Assembly (NCBI RefSeq): GCF_000009365.1
Contig: NC_008260.1
Span: 2,947,001-3,011,000 of the forward strand
DNA length: 64,000 bases
Direction: 5' to 3'
Source of the DNA: Alcanivorax borkumensis SK2
GTDB lineage: Bacteria > Pseudomonadota > Gammaproteobacteria > Pseudomonadales > Alcanivoracaceae
Part shown: piece by piece, positions 28,138 through 36,845 of the stretch
Numbering within the stretch: the first letter of the stretch is position 1
How the letters are laid out: each line of letters begins with the position of its first letter
Notes under the pieces: model-generated
The model's input: only the letters and a program-made list of their open reading frames with translations
Databases searched by the model: none
What the model was told of the DNA's origin: nothing
Position numbers and translations under genes: made by a program

Positions 28138-29121
28138 TCAACCGCCCCCCAGCATGGTAGACCCCAGATAACCCATGTATGCCACATAAACCACCAGCAA
28201 ACCAACGCCGTTAGCTCGGGTTATTTGGCCCTTACGGCCCCACAGGCCGAAACCCATGACGAACAGCATCAGCGTCAGCCCCATCATTAGAGACCAGTCG
28301 CGCTGCAAAACGCCTGCATCCACAGTCATGGGTTTGATGGCGCCGGCGATACCGACCACCGCCAACGTATTGAACAAATTCGAGCCTAGCACGTTACCAA
28401 AGGCTATATCGTGTTCGCCCTTGCGCACCGCCGCAATGCTGGAAGCCAGTTCCGGCAAAGAGGTGCCAAGAGCAACGATAGTAAGGCCAATGATCAAATC
28501 GCTGACGCCCAAGGACTGGGCAATCAAGACTGCGCCCCACACCAGCGCCCGAGAGCTGACCACCAGCAGAATCAACCCCACCACCAACCATAGCAACGCT
28601 TTCTTCAACGGCAGCGGGTGCTCTGCCAGATCCGTCTCCACTTCTCCGGCGAGCACATCGGCTTTGCCCGTCATCGCCGCATAAATAGACCAGCCCATCA
28701 GTACCGCCAACACCCCAATCAGCACCCAGGCGTCTAGGCGAGAAATGTGTCCATCGATGAGCTGATAGCCCGACAGTAGGGTAATCAGTGTGAGAATCGG
28801 TAGCTCTTTCTTGAGAATAGCGGAATTCACCAGAATCGGGCTCATTACCGCCACTACCCCTAGAATGAGGGCGATGTTAGAAATATTCGACCCGTAGGCA
28901 TTACCTAACGCCAGAGACGGGTTGCCTTCCAGCGCCGCCAGCGCCGACACCACCATCTCCGGGGCAGACGTACCAAAGCCCACAATCAGCATACCGATTA
29001 ACAGAGGCGGCATACCGGCATGAACCGCCGTACCCGCCGCCCCTTCGACAAATTTGTCCGCACTCCATACCAGCAGTATCAGCCCGCCAATCACGGCGGC
29101 AATGGCCAGCAACATCGGCAC
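28138..29121 (-). CDS. Calcium/sodium exchanger, YrbG type
   Basis: A 327-residue cation antiporter of the CaCA superfamily with ten or so membrane segments in two inverted halves. Each half carries the ion-binding alpha-repeat: GFGTSAPEMVVSALAALEGN and ALGTSLPELASSIAAVRKGE, both with the G-T-S-x-P-E core and followed by the conserved GNAYGSNISN / GNVLGSNLFN asparagine motif. It probably exports Ca2+ in exchange for Na+ or H+, consistent with a marine lifestyle. Confidence 0.92.
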   Translation of the reverse strand: MPMLLAIAAVIGGLILLVWSADKFVEGAAGTAVHAGMPPLLIGMLIVGFGTSAPEMVVSALAALEGNPSLALGNAYGSNISNIALILGVVAVMSPILVNSAILKKELPILTLITLLSGYQLIDGHISRLDAWVLIGVLAVLMGWSIYAAMTGKADVLAGEVETDLAEHPLPLKKALLWLVVGLILLVVSSRALVWGAVLIAQSLGVSDLIIGLTIVALGTSLPELASSIAAVRKGEHDIAFGNVLGSNLFNTLAVVGIAGAIKPMTVDAGVLQRDWSLMMGLTLMLFVMGFGLWGRKGQITRANGVGLLVVYVAYMGYLGSTMLGGG

Positions 29122-29217
29122 TCCTTGGGGTCATCAATTCAGGATGATAATCATCTCAGGCGGGCACATTGTGGCAGAGAGGAGCGAGGCTGGCACCTAC
29201 ATAGATGCAACCCGCAT

Positions 29218-29256
29218 CACGCCCCATGCGCCACGCCGCGAAGAGGCATGGGCGTG
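29218..29256. repeat. Inverted repeat between RND and exchanger genes
   Basis: CACGCCCCATGC (29218-29229) pairs with GCATGGGCGTG (29246-29256), with one bulged C. It closely resembles the ahcY-metF element (16959-16990), including the GCGTGAGG tail. It lies 18 bp after the RND stop codon. Confidence 0.55.
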
Positions 29257-29273
29257 AGGCGTATCGCGCTTAT

Positions 29274-32200
29274 TTAGACATGCTGGTCTTCACCAGGCTT
29301 GATGCCATAGACGAGCGTATAGAGCACCGGAACCACGATCAATGTCAGCACGGTAGCGAAGCCCAAGCCAAACATGATCACCACCGCCATCGACTCGAAG
29401 AACGCGTCGAACAGCAGCGGCACCATGCCAAGGATGGTGGTAATCGCCGCCATACACACCGGTCGCACCCGCGAAATGGATGCCGACACCACTGCATCGA
29501 ACGGCGCCAGCCTCTCGCGGTCCAGCTTGATTTGTTCCACCAGCACAATACCGTTCTTCACCAACATCCCAGACAAGCTCAGAAATCCCAACAGCGCCAT
29601 AAAGCCAAACGGTGAATTGAGCACCAGCAGGCCAAAGGTCACACCGATAATGGCCAACGGCACCGTGGCCCAGATCACCAATGGCGAGCGCACTGCGTCG
29701 AACAACATGATGGTAATGATGAACATGAACAAATAGCCCATGGGCAGACTGCCGAATACCGCAGCCTGAGCATCCTTAGCGGCTTCGTATTCCCCACCCC
29801 ACTGGAGGGAGTAACCCGGCGGCAGCTCCAGAGCTTCGATGGCCGGGCGAATCCGCCGCAGCACCTGATCCGCGGTCTCCTCGCCAAGCACATCCGGCTC
29901 GGCCTGCACGGTAAGCGTTCGTTTGCGATCACGACGCATGATCAACGCATTTTCCCATTCGGTCTTGAAATCCGAGACCACCTGACTGATGGGAATATAG
30001 GTCGAATAGGCCGGCGACCAAACCTGTACATCGTTAAGGTTATCCGCACTCAGGCGCTCATCGTCTGGCGGCCGCGCCACAATCGGCAACAACTTGCTGC
30101 CATCACGGTACAGGCCCACATTGCGACCGCTAAAGTTCAGTGCCAGGGTATTATCCAAGTCCTCGCGGGTAATCCCAGCACGGCGGGCCTGAGCTTCCTG
30201 GAACTGGGGGCGAATCACTTTTTCCTGCTGACGCCAGTCGTGGCGGATGCTTTCCAGCCCACTATCAGCTTGCATAATCGCTTGGGCTTTCACGCCCAAC
30301 GCCCGCAGCTCTTTTGGGTCCGGGCCACTGAAGCGGGCTTCAATAGAGGCCGCCGGGCTGGGGCCGATCATCAGGCGTTTCACTTTAGCGAACGCTTGCA
30401 GGTGTCGGTCGCGAATCAGCTCACGGGTCGCCGCTAGGGTCGGATCGATCTGCTCCCGGTCGGACACCTGCACGATCAACTGCGCATAGCTGGAGTAACT
30501 TTTTTCAGGCATATAGGGCAGCATGAAACGCTGTGCCCCCTGACCGATAGTCGTGGTCACCTGCTCCACACTATCCATCTCCAGCAAATCATGCTCTAAC
30601 CGCGCAGCCGCCTCTTGGGTAGCACGGATATCGCTCCCTTGGGGTAGCCAGTAGTCCACTAGAAACATGGGAGTATTGGAGGGCGGGAAGAACGCTTGCT
30701 TCACGAAACCAAAACCGACAACGGCCACCACCAACAGCACGCTCATAAAGCTCAAGGTGATCACCCGGTGGTGGATCGCCCGATCCAGCAAGCGCCGATA
30801 AATGACAAACACTTTGCCAGAGTAGGGATCCTCACTTTCGCCATTTTTACCTCCCACGTCTTTCTCATTGAAAAACAGGTCGGCAAAAAACGGCACCAGC
30901 GTAATAGCCGTCACCCAGCTGAGCATCAAAGAAATCAGCAATACCCAGAACAAGGTATTACTGTATTCGCCAGTGGCATCCTCCGATAAACCGATCGGAG
31001 CAAACGCCATAATAGCGATGACAGTGGCACCCAGCAGCGGCCAAACGGTTTGCCGAACAATTTCTTTCGACGCCTCCAGCTTGGACAACCCGCGTTTCAT
31101 GCCCACCAGAATGCCTTCGGTAACCACGATGGCGTTATCCACCAGCATCCCTAGAGCAATAATTAGCGCCCCGAGCGAAATTCGCTGCAGATCGATGGCC
31201 ATAACTTTCATGATGATGAACGTGCCAAGGATGGTGAGCAGCAACACGCTGCCCATCAATATCCCGGACCGCACCCCCATGAACACGAGCAGCACCGCGA
31301 TCACAATGGCCACGGCTTCACCCAAATTGAGCATGAAAGCGCTCACCGAATTATCGACTTCTTTGGGCTGGTTGTAGACCGTGGCCAACTGCATGCCCGC
31401 AGGGCGCTGATACTCAAGCTCGGCCAAGCGCCGATCCACCCGAGCCCCAACATCCACAACGTTCACACCCGAGGCAAAGGAAATCCCCATGGTCAGTGCC
31501 GAGCCACCATTAAAGCGATACAGATGGTAAGGCACTTCCGCATAGCCGCGCTCGATCGTCGCCACATCGCGCAGGTAGACCAACTCGCTAGCGCCGGGCT
31601 CGGAAATCAACAAATCGCCCATGCTTTGCACGGAAGGAAACTCACCGGTGGGGTAAATACGGATGTATTCGTCACCCACCCGCACTTTGCCCGCCGGGTT
31701 CACCTTATTCTGGGTTTGTAACAGGCCGAAAATACGGTCAGGGCTGATTCCCAATGACGCCAACCGAGAGCGGGAAAGCTCCACCAGCACCTGCTCCTGT
31801 CGCTGCCCGCCAATAGTGACCTTGCCGACCCCATCTACAAGCACCAGTTCGCGAGTCAGGTAGTCGGCATAATCTTTCATGTCTTGGTAGGAGTAACCGC
31901 CGCCGGTTACGGCCAAAAGAATGCCGTACACATCACCGAAATCATCAATAACTTGAATCGTCCCCGCACCAGGAGGCAACTGATCCTGCAAGTCGGTCAT
32001 CTTGTGGCGCAGCTCATCCCAAATCTGCTTGAGCTCGGCGGCCCGGTACTCGGGCTTCATTTCTACCTGCACCTGAGACAGGCCATTGCTAGAAATGGAC
32101 GTCACATTTTTCACATAAGGCAGACTCTGGATCGCTTTCTCCACCGGCAGTGTCACTTCCTCTTCCACCTGTCGGGGTGAAGCACCAGCGTAGTTAGTAA

Positions 32201-32342
32201 CCACCATGGCAATCTTGAGGGTGAATTCCGGGTCTTCCAGTTGCCCTAAGCGGGTAAAGCTCACCACCCCACCGATCAACAAGATCAGCGTGAACAGCCA
32301 GCTCACCACCTTGTGGCGAATACTGTACTCGGCAATGTTCAT
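29274..32342 (-). CDS. RND efflux pump, inner-membrane permease
   Basis: A 1022-residue proton-driven exporter of the HAE/AcrB superfamily. It has the N-terminal helix (KVVSWLFTLILLIGGVVSF), the first periplasmic domain with LPVEKAIQSLPYVKNV, a central helix bundle holding the proton-relay LGALIIALGMLVDNAIVV, and the second half with GFLSLSGMLVKNGIVLVEQ. Length is normal. It is encoded directly after its adaptor with no gap. The pattern resembles the TriC-like/heavy-substrate group rather than AcrB itself, but the substrate is not predictable. No outer-membrane factor gene is nearby. Confidence 0.93.
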   Translation of the reverse strand: MNIAEYSIRHKVVSWLFTLILLIGGVVSFTRLGQLEDPEFTLKIAMVVTNYAGASPRQVEEEVTLPVEKAIQSLPYVKNVTSISSNGLSQVQVEMKPEYRAAELKQIWDELRHKMTDLQDQLPPGAGTIQVIDDFGDVYGILLAVTGGGYSYQDMKDYADYLTRELVLVDGVGKVTIGGQRQEQVLVELSRSRLASLGISPDRIFGLLQTQNKVNPAGKVRVGDEYIRIYPTGEFPSVQSMGDLLISEPGASELVYLRDVATIERGYAEVPYHLYRFNGGSALTMGISFASGVNVVDVGARVDRRLAELEYQRPAGMQLATVYNQPKEVDNSVSAFMLNLGEAVAIVIAVLLVFMGVRSGILMGSVLLLTILGTFIIMKVMAIDLQRISLGALIIALGMLVDNAIVVTEGILVGMKRGLSKLEASKEIVRQTVWPLLGATVIAIMAFAPIGLSEDATGEYSNTLFWVLLISLMLSWVTAITLVPFFADLFFNEKDVGGKNGESEDPYSGKVFVIYRRLLDRAIHHRVITLSFMSVLLVVAVVGFGFVKQAFFPPSNTPMFLVDYWLPQGSDIRATQEAAARLEHDLLEMDSVEQVTTTIGQGAQRFMLPYMPEKSYSSYAQLIVQVSDREQIDPTLAATRELIRDRHLQAFAKVKRLMIGPSPAASIEARFSGPDPKELRALGVKAQAIMQADSGLESIRHDWRQQEKVIRPQFQEAQARRAGITREDLDNTLALNFSGRNVGLYRDGSKLLPIVARPPDDERLSADNLNDVQVWSPAYSTYIPISQVVSDFKTEWENALIMRRDRKRTLTVQAEPDVLGEETADQVLRRIRPAIEALELPPGYSLQWGGEYEAAKDAQAAVFGSLPMGYLFMFIITIMLFDAVRSPLVIWATVPLAIIGVTFGLLVLNSPFGFMALLGFLSLSGMLVKNGIVLVEQIKLDRERLAPFDAVVSASISRVRPVCMAAITTILGMVPLLFDAFFESMAVVIMFGLGFATVLTLIVVPVLYTLVYGIKPGEDQHV

Positions 32343-33416
32343 TTACAGGCCCCGTTCCTTCACCAGTTCACGAACCGCCTGCCCTTCTTTCAGGCGATGA
32401 ACCCCGGCCGCCACAATGCGATCTCCGGGCTGCAACCCATCGGTGATCTGGACGCCGCCGCCCACAACTTCACCCAGGGTGACCGGCACGGCCGTCACCG
32501 TGTCGTCATCTTGATGCTTCCACACATGGGCGCCTTCCTTGCCGTCAGGGTTGAATACCGCCGCGGCCGGCACTACCGGCACCTTCTCGGTACCCGGCAT
32601 GATCTGGCTAAGATCAATCTCCACATCCACACTCATTCCCGGCAGCACCATGATGCCTTCCGGGTTAGGCATCGTCAGGGTGATGATATAAGTCTGGGTG
32701 CGATCCCCGGCACTAGCCTCATGCTCTTTGTATCGGGCTTTGAAAGTGGTATCCGGGGCCCCCTTGAAACGCACACTCGGCTGATAATCTTCACGCATCT
32801 TGGTAAAAAATTTGCGTACGTTAGTAAAAAACCGCTCAGAAACAGCGAACTCGATATCGATATTTTTATCGCCCTGCAAGTAGAGGATCGGCTGCTTGGC
32901 CTGTACGAATTGATAATTCTCCACTTCGGTGCGTGCCACCGTACCGCCATAGGGCGCTTTCAGACGAGTGTAGTTCACATTGTCCCGGGCCAAGCTTAGA
33001 GCCGCCTGGGCTTGGCGGCGCTTCGCTTCAATTTCATCGAACTGAGCTTCAGAAATAACGCCCCGCTCACGCAGGCTGATACCACGTTGATACTGGCTCT
33101 CGGCCAAATCATGCTGGGCTTGCCGATCGGCTAACTGATTTTTAAAGTCCGACGGATCAAGCGCTGCCAGCAATTGCCCTTTCTTAACCTGCTCGCCGGC
33201 CCGCACAGGAAGACGCTCAAGCTGGCCGGACACCCGAAAAGCCAACTCTGACCCTTCGGTGGCCACCACCTTGCCTGGATAATGACGCAAGGTGCCATCG
33301 CCGCCATTGACGGTCTGCAGCTTCACCGGTTGTGGCATGGGAGCCTCGGCCTGGGGCTCTTCTCCACAGCCCCACAAGGCCAGTGCTAGGCCCAGGGTTA
33401 CCCAAAAACGTTGCAT
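32343..33416 (-). CDS. RND efflux pump, periplasmic adaptor lipoprotein
   Basis: A 357-residue membrane-fusion protein linking the permease at 29274 to an outer-membrane channel. The signal peptide ends LALALWGC, a lipobox with Trp at -2, so membrane anchoring by lipid is likely. Then come the split lipoyl domain (GSELAFRVSGQLERLPVRAG with QVKKGQLLAALDPSDF), an alpha-hairpin (QAQHDLAESQYQRGISLRE) and beta-barrel segments (VLPGMSVDVEI). It is translated as the first gene of a two-gene operon behind the 33440 palindrome. Confidence 0.92.
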   Translation of the reverse strand: MQRFWVTLGLALALWGCGEEPQAEAPMPQPVKLQTVNGGDGTLRHYPGKVVATEGSELAFRVSGQLERLPVRAGEQVKKGQLLAALDPSDFKNQLADRQAQHDLAESQYQRGISLRERGVISEAQFDEIEAKRRQAQAALSLARDNVNYTRLKAPYGGTVARTEVENYQFVQAKQPILYLQGDKNIDIEFAVSERFFTNVRKFFTKMREDYQPSVRFKGAPDTTFKARYKEHEASAGDRTQTYIITLTMPNPEGIMVLPGMSVDVEIDLSQIMPGTEKVPVVPAAAVFNPDGKEGAHVWKHQDDDTVTAVPVTLGEVVGGGVQITDGLQPGDRIVAAGVHRLKEGQAVRELVKERGL

Positions 33417-33439
33417 CGTGCTCTCTCCGATCTAAAAAC

Positions 33440-33455
33440 GGTACTTGTTAGTACC
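33440..33455 (-). promoter_or_regulatory. Operator-like palindrome before the RND efflux operon
   Basis: The perfect dyad GGTACTTGTTAGTACC lies 24 bp upstream of the adaptor ATG. On the minus strand, TTGCAC, 16 bp, TACTAA form a candidate promoter whose -10 falls in the dyad. This fits repression by a TetR- or MarR-type protein encoded elsewhere; no regulator gene adjoins. Confidence 0.5.
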
Positions 33456-33571
33456 AAATTATCGCACAGGTGCAAGCGTTTCTCGTTGACCTTTTTACCC
33501 GCGCTATTTTTTTACCTTATCAGGGGCAGGGATAATGGAGATATGGGCGTTCCGTTACCAGGATAAATAAA

Positions 33572-33596
33572 CGTTAGGCCCGCAGCGGGCCTAACG
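33572..33596. repeat. Long perfect palindrome
   Basis: CGTTAGGCCCGC and GCGGGCCTAACG meet around a single central A (33584), a near-perfect 25-bp palindrome. It lies between the RND promoter and the peroxiredoxin terminator and may be a cruciform or second transcription boundary. Confidence 0.5.
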
Positions 33597-33634
33597 AATA
33601 GCATGCAGTGTGCGACGTGAACGGCACAGCGGCA

Positions 33635-33658
33635 CAAAAAAGGGCCCCGCCGGGCCCC
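33635..33658 (-). terminator. Rho-independent terminator of the peroxiredoxin-glutaredoxin gene
   Basis: Read on the minus strand, GGGCCC, a four-base loop and GGGCCC are followed by six T (33641-33636). It is placed 37 bp after the stop codon at 33695. Confidence 0.8.
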
Positions 33659-33694
33659 AAAGAAGGAAGAAAGTTCGCATTCACGCGTTGCGAG

Positions 33695-34432
33695 TTAGCC
33701 CTGTTGCAACCAGGCCTCCAACTCATCAGCGCCGCCTATACGCTCACCTTCAATGTATATCTGTGGCGTGGTCCCCGCGCCGGTGACCGCAGCCAAAGAG
33801 CTGTAACTCAACCCTCGGCTACCCAACTCAATTTCTTCAAAGGCATAACCGTAATCGGTCAGCGCCTGTTTCGCACGCGTGCAGTGCGGGCAGCCCGGCT
33901 TGGTGAACACGGTCACTCGCTTAGGCAAAACCGCTTCGCCGTTAATATACTTTAGCATGGTATCCGCATCAGACACTTCAAACGGATCCCCGGGCTTATC
34001 CGGCTCAATGAACATGCGATCGATGACGCCGTCTTTCACCAGCATGGAGTAGCGCCAGCTTCGCGGGCCAAAGCCCAAGTCCTGTTTATTCACGAGCATA
34101 CCCATCTTGTCGGTGAACTCACCGTTACCATCTGGGATAAAGTGAATATTGCCAGCAGCCTGATCACCAGCCCAAGCATTCATAACAAAACCATCGTTCA
34201 CCGACAGGCAGACAATATCATCTACACCGTTAGCCTTGAGTACAGGCGCCAGCTCGTTATAGCGTGGCAGATGGGTCGAAGAACAGGTGGGGGTAAACGC
34301 TCCAGGCAAGGCAAACACCACCACAGTTTTTCCCTTGAACACGTCATCGGTGGTGACATCTTTCCATTCGTTGCCTTCCCGGGTTCGAAACGTTACCGCT
34401 GGAACAGGCTGACCTTCGCGATTCTCAAACAT
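33695..34432 (-). CDS. Hybrid peroxiredoxin-glutaredoxin
   Basis: A 245-residue fusion enzyme. Residues 1-165 are a Prx5-type peroxiredoxin with peroxidatic Cys in PGAFTPTCSSTHLP; residues about 172-245 are a glutaredoxin with the active site TKPGCPHCTRAKQ and the glutathione-binding GTTPQIYIEGERIGGADEL. Such hybrids reduce hydrogen peroxide and alkyl hydroperoxides with glutathione as donor, without a separate glutaredoxin. The first gene of a redox-stress neighbourhood extending to 38.7 kb; any OxyR site is not obvious to me. Confidence 0.95.
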   Translation of the reverse strand: MFENREGQPVPAVTFRTREGNEWKDVTTDDVFKGKTVVVFALPGAFTPTCSSTHLPRYNELAPVLKANGVDDIVCLSVNDGFVMNAWAGDQAAGNIHFIPDGNGEFTDKMGMLVNKQDLGFGPRSWRYSMLVKDGVIDRMFIEPDKPGDPFEVSDADTMLKYINGEAVLPKRVTVFTKPGCPHCTRAKQALTDYGYAFEEIELGSRGLSYSSLAAVTGAGTTPQIYIEGERIGGADELEAWLQQG

Positions 34433-34571
34433 ATATTGACTCCCTGGATAGAATCGAAGCCGCTTACTGAAAGGGCGGCTTTCTCAAGCACAAGATCGAG
34501 AATAGCCACCCTAGAAAAATCAATAAAGACGATTAATCCTATCCAGGCGATTGCCTATTGCTATAGGAAGA

Positions 34572-35018
34572 TCAACCCAGATGCGCCGAGAGCATCCACG
34601 CGGATTTCTCGTGAATCTCGATCCGGTTACTGGCGACCGCACCAGAACCTTCATCCTCATGTTCGCTGGCCAGCTTCAATACCCGGTTGGCCCGCTCCGC
34701 CACAGTACGGTGATCCTCTGCCAGCTCTTTGATCATATCCGATGCATCCGGATCGCCGGTGGCATCCTGCACCGTGGACAACTTAGCAAACTCGGTGTAG
34801 CTGCCTGGCGCTTTCCAGCCCAACGCACGGATACGTTCAGCAATGGTGTCCACCGCTTCCGCCAGCTCAATGTATTGCTGTTCAAACAACAGGTGCAGGC
34901 TATGAAACATAGGGCCAGTCACATTCCAGTGGTACTTGTGCGTTTTGAGATAAAGCGTGTAGCTCTCGGCCAGTAGTTTGCTTAGTTCTTCCGCGACCTG
35001 CTTGTTATGTTCAATCAT
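34572..35018 (-). CDS. dps: Dps family DNA-binding ferritin-like protein
   Basis: A 148-residue four-helix protein of the Dps family, which oxidises and stores iron in a dodecamer and protects DNA from peroxide. Ferroxidase residues appear in THKYHWNVTGPMFHSLHLLFE and YIELAEAVDTIAERIRALG; the RTVAERANRVLKLASEHEDEG helix follows. I start at MIEHNKQV (35018) behind AGGAGA; the in-frame extension to 35072 is rejected. It is monocistronic. Confidence 0.92.
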   Translation of the reverse strand: MIEHNKQVAEELSKLLAESYTLYLKTHKYHWNVTGPMFHSLHLLFEQQYIELAEAVDTIAERIRALGWKAPGSYTEFAKLSTVQDATGDPDASDMIKELAEDHRTVAERANRVLKLASEHEDEGSGAVASNRIEIHEKSAWMLSAHLG

Positions 35019-35325
35019 GGCGAGTCTCCTTTTCCAGTTTTGTCCTTGCCTGCAGCGCCAAGGGGGTCCCATTGTTTGCTGGGCTGCTTAATACCATTGG
35101 GCCAGCAAAATGCATTTCAATAGCAGGATTGCTTGGCTGCCAGCCTCTTCACTGGCCACATGATTAGAAGATATACCGTCACAAACGTCCCTTCACTCAC
35201 AACGCATTTGTGTTATCGCGCACACCCGAACATTCAATGTGTACATCTGTCCGATTTCGCACTTTACACCCCGGCCCACACCTCGGCATCATGCTACTTC
35301 TGTTAATAACCGAGAAGACTCGCCA

Positions 35326-36000
35326 ATGGCCACAGCCCCCAACCCGGAACCGCCGTATTCGATTCTGGAAGAATGGCTCAATGGACTAACCCACGGCATT
35401 GGCGCAGCCCTGAGCATTGCTGGCACCGTAATCTTAGTAGTTGCAGCCAGCCTGTTGGGCGACCCGTGGAAGATCGTCAGTTTTAGCATTTTCGGCGCCA
35501 GCCTGATTCTGCTCTACAGCGCCAGCGCGCTCTATCACAGCCTACGCAACCCGAAGTGGCGCGCCGCCTTCAAGATGCTGGATCACTGCGCTATCTATTG
35601 CTTGATTGCCGGCACTTACACGCCCTTTCTGCTGGTCAACCTGCGTGGCCAGACCGGCTGGATTCTGTTTGCGGTGATCTGGGTACTGGCGCTCACCGGC
35701 ATCGCCCTGAAAGCGCTGTATGGCCACCGCTTCAAACTAATGCGCGTGGGCATTTACCTCGCCATGGGCTGGCTGATTGTGGTCGCCTCCAATGACCTAA
35801 CCACCAAACTCAACGATACCGGCTTCTGGCTGATCCTGGCCGGCGGCATCACCTACACCGTGGGCGTGATCTTCTACTTGGCCGACCGTTTTATTCCCTT
35901 CAATCATGCCATCTGGCACCTGTTTGTTATGGGCGGCAGTATTTGTCATTTTTTAGCGGTCTATTATGGCGTGCTACCTTTTACCACTCCCGTCGGCTGA
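35326..36000 (+). CDS. Hemolysin III family (TrhA/YqfA-like) membrane protein
   Basis: A 224-residue protein with seven membrane segments of the hemolysin III/PAQR superfamily. The first conserved segment is EEWLNGLTHGIGAALSIAG; the putative metal-site histidines are in ALYHSLRN, LDHCAIYCLIAGTYTPF and the C-terminal HAIWHLFVMGGSICHFLAV. Bacterial TrhA affects membrane lipid balance; haemolysis is not a general property. The start at 35326 follows GAGAAGA; an upstream in-frame ATG adds 29 residues without homology. The 307-bp gap from dps shows no other gene. Confidence 0.9.
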   Translation: MATAPNPEPPYSILEEWLNGLTHGIGAALSIAGTVILVVAASLLGDPWKIVSFSIFGASLILLYSASALYHSLRNPKWRAAFKMLDHCAIYCLIAGTYTPFLLVNLRGQTGWILFAVIWVLALTGIALKALYGHRFKLMRVGIYLAMGWLIVVASNDLTTKLNDTGFWLILAGGITYTVGVIFYLADRFIPFNHAIWHLFVMGGSICHFLAVYYGVLPFTTPVG

Positions 36001-36052
36001 TCAGCCTTACAATACTTCAACAAAATTCGAAAAAAGCTTGAGGTCTGAATAG

Positions 36053-36087
36053 CAACAATATAATTTTTACTTAATTATATATTGTTG
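36053..36087 (+). promoter_or_regulatory. AT-rich operator and promoter of the BigR-like operon
   Basis: CAACAATATA (36053-36062) and TATATTGTTG (36078-36087) form a perfect 10-bp inverted repeat across 15 bp. A perfect TATAAT (36059-36064) lies inside, with TTGAGG at 36038-36043 as a possible -35. This fits self-repression by the ArsR-family gene that starts at 36098. Confidence 0.7.
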
Positions 36088-36097
36088 GATCCGCTCC

Positions 36098-36415
36098 ATG
36101 ACTACGATCGATCCCGACACCCTACGCGACAATGCCGTGCAAGCCAGCCAGCTACTGAAGGCGCTGTCTCACCCAGACCGGTTGATGCTGTTATGTCGCC
36201 TCGCAGAAGGCGAACGCAGCGTCAGTGAACTGGAACCCTTAGTGGGCGTTTACCAACCCTCACTCTCTCAGCAACTAGGCATTTTACGCCGCGAAGGGCT
36301 CGTTAGTAGCCGCCGGGAAGGCAAGCAAGTGTTCTACCAGGTTGCCAACCAGGATGCCCTGGCGGTACTGGAAGTACTGTATCAACGCTTCTGCGAGAAC
36401 GGCAATGACTATTGA
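36098..36415 (+). CDS. ArsR-family regulator, BigR/SqrR-like persulfide sensor
   Basis: A 105-residue winged-helix repressor (HPDRLMLLCRLAEGERSVSEL, recognition helix QPSLSQQLGILRREG). Two cysteines, C33 and C99, stand where BigR and SqrR carry the pair that forms a disulfide or tetrasulfide on exposure to sulfane sulfur; the classic metal-binding arsenic motif is absent. The downstream genes are a split YeeE/YedE transporter, the standard partner of BigR. It is inferred to repress this operon from the 36053-36087 palindrome until persulfide appears. Confidence 0.85.
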   Translation: MTTIDPDTLRDNAVQASQLLKALSHPDRLMLLCRLAEGERSVSELEPLVGVYQPSLSQQLGILRREGLVSSRREGKQVFYQVANQDALAVLEVLYQRFCENGNDY

Positions 36416-36845
36416 TTGGAACAACTTTACGCCTTGGTCGTCATTAGCGGGTGGCGTTTTGATTGGCCTATCGGCTCTGCTGCTGCTGCATGCCAACGGT
36501 CGCATAGCCGGCATCAGCGGCATCCTCGGCGGGCTACTGCGCGCCGAACCAGGAGACAAACACTGGCGGCTGGCGTTTCTACTAGGCTTGCTAGGCGCCC
36601 CGTTACTGTGGCGCATGCTGGCTGAGCTGCCGCCCCTTATCATCAAGGCTGACTGGCCTATACTCATTGCTGCTGGCCTGTTGGTTGGCATCAGCACCCG
36701 CTACGGTGCGGGCTGCACCAGTGGCCACGGAGTATGCGGCATCTCCCGCCTTTCCCCGCGCTCACTGATTGCCACCCTGACATTCATGGCCAGTGGTTTT
36801 GCCACCGTGTACCTAGTACGCCATTTACTGGGAGTTACCCTGTGA
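36405..36845 (+). CDS. YeeE/YedE family sulfur-transport protein, first half
   Basis: A 146-residue membrane protein with about four hydrophobic segments. It has the YeeE/YedE signature RYGAGCTSGHGVCGISRLSPRS, whose cysteines carry sulfur species in characterised members. Together with the following gene it makes a two-piece version of the full-length transporter (PmpA/PmpB type). It overlaps the regulator by 11 bp and its partner by 4 bp, so all three are coupled. Confidence 0.9.
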   Translation: MTIDWNNFTPWSSLAGGVLIGLSALLLLHANGRIAGISGILGGLLRAEPGDKHWRLAFLLGLLGAPLLWRMLAELPPLIIKADWPILIAAGLLVGISTRYGAGCTSGHGVCGISRLSPRSLIATLTFMASGFATVYLVRHLLGVTL

